Below, in pieces: positions 58,220 to 61,536 of a stretch of 61,536 nt of DNA. How positions within the stretch are numbered: the stretch's first letter is position 1; every line of letters starts with the position of its first letter. A model generated the notes under the pieces. The model saw only the letters and a list, made by a program, of their open reading frames with translations. It ran no database searches and had not been told where the DNA came from. Origin of the DNA: Frigoribacterium sp. Leaf415 (GTDB lineage Bacteria > Actinomycetota > Actinomycetes > Actinomycetales > Microbacteriaceae); NCBI RefSeq assembly GCF_001424645.1, contig NZ_LMQR01000003.1, positions 1 through 61,536 of the forward strand, written 5' to 3'. Position numbers and translations under genes: made by a program.

Positions 58220-59353
58220 ATGACCACCACCGACAACGTCTCCGCCCCGACCGACGACTCGGCCGACTTCCCGCTGCAGTTCGAGCTGACGCCGTCCGAG
58301 ACGGCACGCGACGACGCCGAACGCGAGACGATCCTCAGCGACCCCGGCTTCGGGAAGCACTTCACCGACCACATGGTGACCATCGAGTGGACCCTCGCCG
58401 ACGGGTGGCACGCGGCGTCCGTCCACCCGTACGGCCCGCTGCAGCTCGACCCCTCGGCGTCGGTGCTGCACTACGCGCAAGAGATCTTCGAGGGCATGAA
58501 GGCCTACCGGCACGCCGACGGTTCGGTCTGGTCGTTCCGGCCGGACGCCAACGGTCGCCGCCTGCAGCGCTCGGCCCGCCGACTCGCGCTGCCCGAGCTC
58601 AGCACCGACGACTTCGTCGAGTCGGTCCGCCAACTCGTGCGGGCCGATCTCGACTGGGTGCCGTCGGCCCCCGAGACGAGCCTGTACCTCCGGCCGTTCA
58701 TGATCGCCACCGAGGCGTTCCTGGGGGTCCGGGCCGCCCACGAGGTGTCGTACCACGTGATCGCGAGTCCGGCCGGGGCCTACTTCAGCGGCGGCGTCTC
58801 CCCGGTCTCGATCTGGCTGACCACGAACTACGCCCGAGCAGGCAAGGGTGGCACGGGTGCGGCCAAGACCGGCGGCAACTACGCGTCGTCCCTGCTGCCG
58901 CAGCAGGAGGCCTACGAGAACGGCTGCCAGCAGGTGCTGTTCCTCGACTCGTCCGAGAGCAACTACATCGAAGAGCTCGGCGGGATGAACGTGGTGCTCG
59001 TCAAGAAGGACGGCACCCTCGTCACTCCCGACAGCGACTCGATCCTCGAGGGCATCACCCGTGACTCGATCCTCGAGTTGGCCGAGGCCCGGGGCCACCG
59101 CGTCGAGCGTCGTCGCGTGACGATCGACGAGTGGCGTGACGGCGTCGAGTCCGGCGACATCGTCGAGGTCTTCGCGTGCGGCACGGCCGCCGTCGTCGTA
59201 CCGATCGCCGAACTCAAGGGCGAGGGCATCCACATCGGGTCGCCCGCCGCGACCGGTGGAGAACTGACCATGTCCCTGCGCGAAGAGCTGACCGACATCC
59301 AGTACGGCCGCCGTCCCGATGTCCACGGCTGGATGACTAGGCTCGACGCGTGA
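58220..59353 (+). CDS. ilvE: Branched-chain amino acid aminotransferase
   Basis: IlvE performs the last transamination of Leu, Ile and Val synthesis. This 377-residue fold-type IV PLP enzyme has LHYAQEIFEGMKAYRHADG, the Schiff-base Lys in GTGAAKTGGNYASSLLPQ and LFLDSSESNYIEELGGMNV. EVFACGTAAVVVPI (phosphate binding) follows. It begins 8 nt after leuB, so the two leucine genes are co-transcribed. Its 3' end also contains the -10 (TAGGCT) for the next gene. Confidence 0.96.
   Translation: MTTTDNVSAPTDDSADFPLQFELTPSETARDDAERETILSDPGFGKHFTDHMVTIEWTLADGWHAASVHPYGPLQLDPSASVLHYAQEIFEGMKAYRHADGSVWSFRPDANGRRLQRSARRLALPELSTDDFVESVRQLVRADLDWVPSAPETSLYLRPFMIATEAFLGVRAAHEVSYHVIASPAGAYFSGGVSPVSIWLTTNYARAGKGGTGAAKTGGNYASSLLPQQEAYENGCQQVLFLDSSESNYIEELGGMNVVLVKKDGTLVTPDSDSILEGITRDSILELAEARGHRVERRRVTIDEWRDGVESGDIVEVFACGTAAVVVPIAELKGEGIHIGSPAATGGELTMSLREELTDIQYGRRPDVHGWMTRLDA
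59338..59343 (+). promoter_or_regulatory. Internal -10 for a leaderless downstream gene
   Basis: TAGGCT inside the last codons of ilvE stands 6 nt before the GTG at 59350. Confidence 0.5.
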
Positions 59354-60120
59354 AGATCGCCCGTTTCGCCACGCCCGGAGAAGACCCCCGCTACGGCATC
59401 GTCGACGAGCGCGAGCTCATCGTCCTCGCCGGTGATCCCATGTACAGCGGGTACGAGACGACGGGCGAGCGGGTGTCCCTGCGTCAGGCCAAGTTGCTCG
59501 CGCCGGTGATCCCGCGGTCCAAGGTCGTGGGAGTCGGCCTGAACTACCAGGACCACGCCGACGAGCTCGGCCAGTCCGCGCCCGAGGCGCCCATCCTGTT
59601 CCTCAAGCCCAACACGACGGTCATCGGTTTCGGCGACTCGATCCAGCTCCCGCCCGACGTCGGCCGGGTCGACTTCGAAGGCGAACTCGCCATCGTCATC
59701 GGGTCGATCGCCAAGCGCGTGAAGGCCGAGGACTACCAGGACGTGGTGTTCGGCTACACCGTCGCCAACGACGTCACGGCCCGCGACGTGCAGAACGCCG
59801 ACGGCCAATGGACCCGCGCGAAGGGCTACGACACCTTCCTGCCCCTCGGCCCCTACATCGAGAACGAATTCGACTGGGCGGATGCCACCATCGAGACCCG
59901 GGTGGACGGCGAGGTCATGCAGCGCGAGTCGACGATGCAGATGATCCACAAGATCCCCGAGCTGATCGAGTACGTCACGGACGTCTTCACCCTGCTGCCG
60001 GGTGACGTCATCCTGACCGGCACGCCCGCCGGCATCGGTCCGTTCACGGCGGGCCAGACCGTCGAGGTCGCGATCTCGGGCCTCGGCTCGTTGATCAACC
60101 CCGCCAAGAACCGGGTCTAG
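59350..60120 (+). CDS. Fumarylacetoacetate hydrolase family protein
   Basis: This 256-residue metal-dependent hydrolase/decarboxylase of the FAH superfamily has VVGVGLNYQDHADELGQ and PILFLKPNTTVIGFGD. The metal ligands lie in VDFEGELAIVIGS and FGYTVANDVTARDVQ, and GDVILTGTPAGIGPFTAGQ closes the site. Members include oxaloacetate tautomerase/decarboxylase and catechol-pathway hydrolases. Its position after leuB-ilvE favours a general metabolite-repair role, which is an inference. GTG overlaps the ilvE stop. Confidence 0.9.
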   Translation: MKIARFATPGEDPRYGIVDERELIVLAGDPMYSGYETTGERVSLRQAKLLAPVIPRSKVVGVGLNYQDHADELGQSAPEAPILFLKPNTTVIGFGDSIQLPPDVGRVDFEGELAIVIGSIAKRVKAEDYQDVVFGYTVANDVTARDVQNADGQWTRAKGYDTFLPLGPYIENEFDWADATIETRVDGEVMQRESTMQMIHKIPELIEYVTDVFTLLPGDVILTGTPAGIGPFTAGQTVEVAISGLGSLINPAKNRV

Positions 60121-60129
60121 GCCCGCCCG

Positions 60130-61146
60130 GTGAGCCCCGCCGCCGTCGACGCGCCCCCGCGCACGAATCCGGTGCCGGGGCTCCTGCTGGCCGGGGTCGC
60201 CTACGGGGTGGCGTGGGGCCTGCACCTCGTGTTGCCGGCGGTCCCCGTCCTGACCTGGTGCGTCCTGCTGGGCATCGCGGCCGCCCAGGTCCGGCCCCTC
60301 CGCCCGGTGATCGACGGCAGCGGCAAGCCCGGACTGACGTTCGCCTCGAAGCGACTGTTGCGCATCGGCGTCGTGTTGCTCGGGCTCCAGCTCAGCCTCG
60401 TCGACGTCGCCGGACTCGGGTGGGCGACGGTCGTCGTCGTGATCGCGATCCTCGGCCTCACGTTCGCGGTCACCTACCTGCTCGGCCGATGGGCCCGGCT
60501 CCCCGGTGACCAACCCCTCCTGCTCGCGGCCGGCTTCTCGATCTGCGGGGCGTCGGCGATCGGCGCGATGAGTGCCGTGACCCGCGATCGCGGCAAGGAC
60601 GCCGCGACTCCCGTCGCTCTGGTCACGTTGTTCGGCACGCTCGCGATCGCCGTCCTGCCCCTGATCGGAGGGTGGGTCGGTCTGACCGACCTCGAGTTCG
60701 GTGCCTGGGTGGGGGCGAGCGTGCACGACGTCGGTCAGGTCGTCGCCACGGCGCAGACCGCCGGAGCGGCCGCTCTCGCGATCGCGGTCATCGTCAAGCT
60801 CACGCGGGTCCTGATGCTCGCGCCGATCGTGGCGATCACGTCGACCGTGGTTCGCCGACGGGGTGCCGACGCCGGAGCCCGGCCGTCGATCGTGCCGTTG
60901 TTCGTCGTCGGCTTCGCCGTCGCGGTCGTCGTCCGGACGGTGATCCCGGTTCCGGAGGCGCTGCTCGCGATCGCGGGGACGGTCCAGTCGGTCCTGCTCG
61001 GGCTCGCACTCGTCGGCCTCGGGTCGGGCATCCGCCTCGAGCGCCTCGTCCGCACCGGCGGCCGCGCCTTCCTCGTGGGCCTGGCCTCGTGGATCGTCAT
61101 CGCCTCGGTGTCCCTGGGCGCCGTGCTCGTGCTGCCCCTGGGGTAG
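60130..61146 (+). CDS. YeiH/UPF0324 family membrane protein
   Basis: This 338-residue membrane protein has about ten transmembrane segments. Family marks are LTFASKRLLRIGVVLLGLQL, GFSICGASAIGAMSAV, ASVHDVGQVVATAQTAG and KLTRVLMLAPIVA, matching the conserved YeiH group sometimes annotated as sulfate exporters. The transport role is not proven for the family. It starts with GTG 9 nt after the FAH gene and is last in the operon. Confidence 0.9.
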   Translation: MSPAAVDAPPRTNPVPGLLLAGVAYGVAWGLHLVLPAVPVLTWCVLLGIAAAQVRPLRPVIDGSGKPGLTFASKRLLRIGVVLLGLQLSLVDVAGLGWATVVVVIAILGLTFAVTYLLGRWARLPGDQPLLLAAGFSICGASAIGAMSAVTRDRGKDAATPVALVTLFGTLAIAVLPLIGGWVGLTDLEFGAWVGASVHDVGQVVATAQTAGAAALAIAVIVKLTRVLMLAPIVAITSTVVRRRGADAGARPSIVPLFVVGFAVAVVVRTVIPVPEALLAIAGTVQSVLLGLALVGLGSGIRLERLVRTGGRAFLVGLASWIVIASVSLGAVLVLPLG

Positions 61147-61152
61147 CGGCGG

Positions 61153-61185
61153 CGTCCCCGCGGGGACGTGGCGGGCGACACGCCC
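61153..61185 (+). terminator. Short hairpins after yeiH
   Basis: CGTCCCCG/CGGGGACG (61153-61168) and GGGCG-ACA-CGCCC (61173-61185) are two small GC-rich stems directly after the operon. Confidence 0.5.
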
Positions 61186-61199
61186 GGGATGCACGAAGT

Positions 61200-61366
61200 T
61201 TGGCCATACCCGTCTCGGGCTGCGTAAAGTAATCACTTGTCACCCCAAAGGTGCGGGCGGAGCGAAGCTTCCCCGGCCCTCAAGTGGGACCAACTTCCAA
61301 GTCCTCGAGTTGCTTCACAGCCTCGGACCAAGTGAGTTGCGAACACTGATCAAGATGATGTAGAGT
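61200..61366 (+). promoter_or_regulatory. Tandem rRNA operon promoters
   Basis: The gene-free 61147-61536 is an rRNA leader. A weaker candidate is TTGGCC (61200-61205) with TAAAGT (61225-61230), 19-bp spacer. The better one is TTGCGA (61337-61342) with TAGAGT (61361-61366), 18-bp spacer. The base composition falls sharply relative to the coding region, as usual before rrn operons. Confidence 0.65.
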
Positions 61367-61480
61367 TACGGCTCGTTCCGCAAGGGACGTCGGCACGGTC
61401 TCGGCATCGTCGGTCAGTGCAAAAGGTTACAGAACTGCTCAGGGCAAAGGTCTTTCAAGGCTGGGTCCCTGGTGCGTTTG

Positions 61481-61536
61481 GTCCTTGAGAACTCAACAGC
61501 GTGCACATTGTCAAATGCCAAATTATACCCTGGCAT
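61481..61536 (+). other. 16S rRNA leader: boxA-like element and start of processing stem
   Basis: CCTTGAGAACTCAACAGCG (from 61483) is the conserved antitermination-region sequence found just upstream of 16S genes in actinobacteria. It is followed by ATGCCA (61515-61520) pairing with TGGCAT (61531-61536) at the window edge. The 16S gene should begin roughly 100 bases beyond the window. Confidence 0.8.

Noticed and set aside
61485..61496. TTGAG-AA-CTCAA in the rRNA leader as an HspR/HAIR site
   Set aside because: HAIR needs 7 bp between half-sites and this has 2. The sequence is part of the conserved antitermination region upstream of 16S.

Overview
The window is about 61.5 kb of very GC-rich actinobacterial chromosome. 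An HspR/HAIR-controlled dnaK-grpE-dnaJ-hspR operon, leaderless-type promoters (TANNNT about 6 nt before the start codon), DUF3151, a DtxR-type regulator and a Microbacteriaceae-like rRNA leader at the right edge all point to that family. A Frigoribacterium/Curtobacterium-like genus is my guess from memory and was not tested. I see no insertion sequences, prophage genes, CRISPR arrays or tRNAs. Genes are dense and the only gene-free stretch over 300 bases is the rRNA leader at 61147-61536.

Layout. 1-14.6 kb: two large secreted proteins built from related Ig-like modules sharing the octapeptide NQWGTPMG (one runs off the left edge) lie on either side of a UMF1-type MFS transporter, the dnaK operon, an RsmC-like rRNA methyltransferase, a small hypothetical gene and three DUF3060 lipoproteins. 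14.6-25.7 kb: clpB under the same HAIR control as dnaK, then housekeeping genes: trpF, threonine aldolase, an AEC carrier, exonuclease III, pyrE with an overlapping Pro/Glu-rich membrane protein, a HAD phosphatase and a SpoU methyltransferase. 25.7-34.0 kb: an exopolysaccharide locus (two glycosyltransferases, flippase and polymerase on the plus strand; a glycosyltransferase, Wzz-fused tyrosine kinase and low-molecular-weight phosphatase on the minus strand). 34.2-39.3 kb: DUF3151, a TetR / degenerate ABC ATPase / YhgE operon and a DUF1972 glycosyltransferase.

39.4-51.3 kb is a xylose/alpha-xyloside catabolic region. It holds xylA, a LacI regulator, a sugar ABC importer, a GH31 alpha-xylosidase, a ROK (XylR-like) regulator, a DtxR/MntR-type regulator and xylB. 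Two operator types link it: TTTGTCG-N7-CCACAAA upstream of both xylA and xylB, and GAARCGCTTC upstream of lacI and of the importer. The importer and alpha-xylosidase would bring in and cleave alpha-xylosides, and XylA and XylB would feed xylose to the pentose phosphate pathway. 51.4-61.1 kb holds purA, ohr, a chorismate mutase, a lactonase, a TetR/DHA2 efflux pair with a double operator, and leuB-ilvE-FAH-yeiH. The window ends in the leader of an rRNA operon whose 16S gene lies just outside.

The most unusual window-wide signal is a short motif, GGAGGCGCG (long form GGAGGCGCGGGTC), found about 48 times on both strands by hand count. It is enriched just after or across stop codons and sometimes forms perfect hairpins between genes. 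I cannot assign it a function. A second window-wide pattern is an unusually clear set of about 16 candidate leaderless genes.
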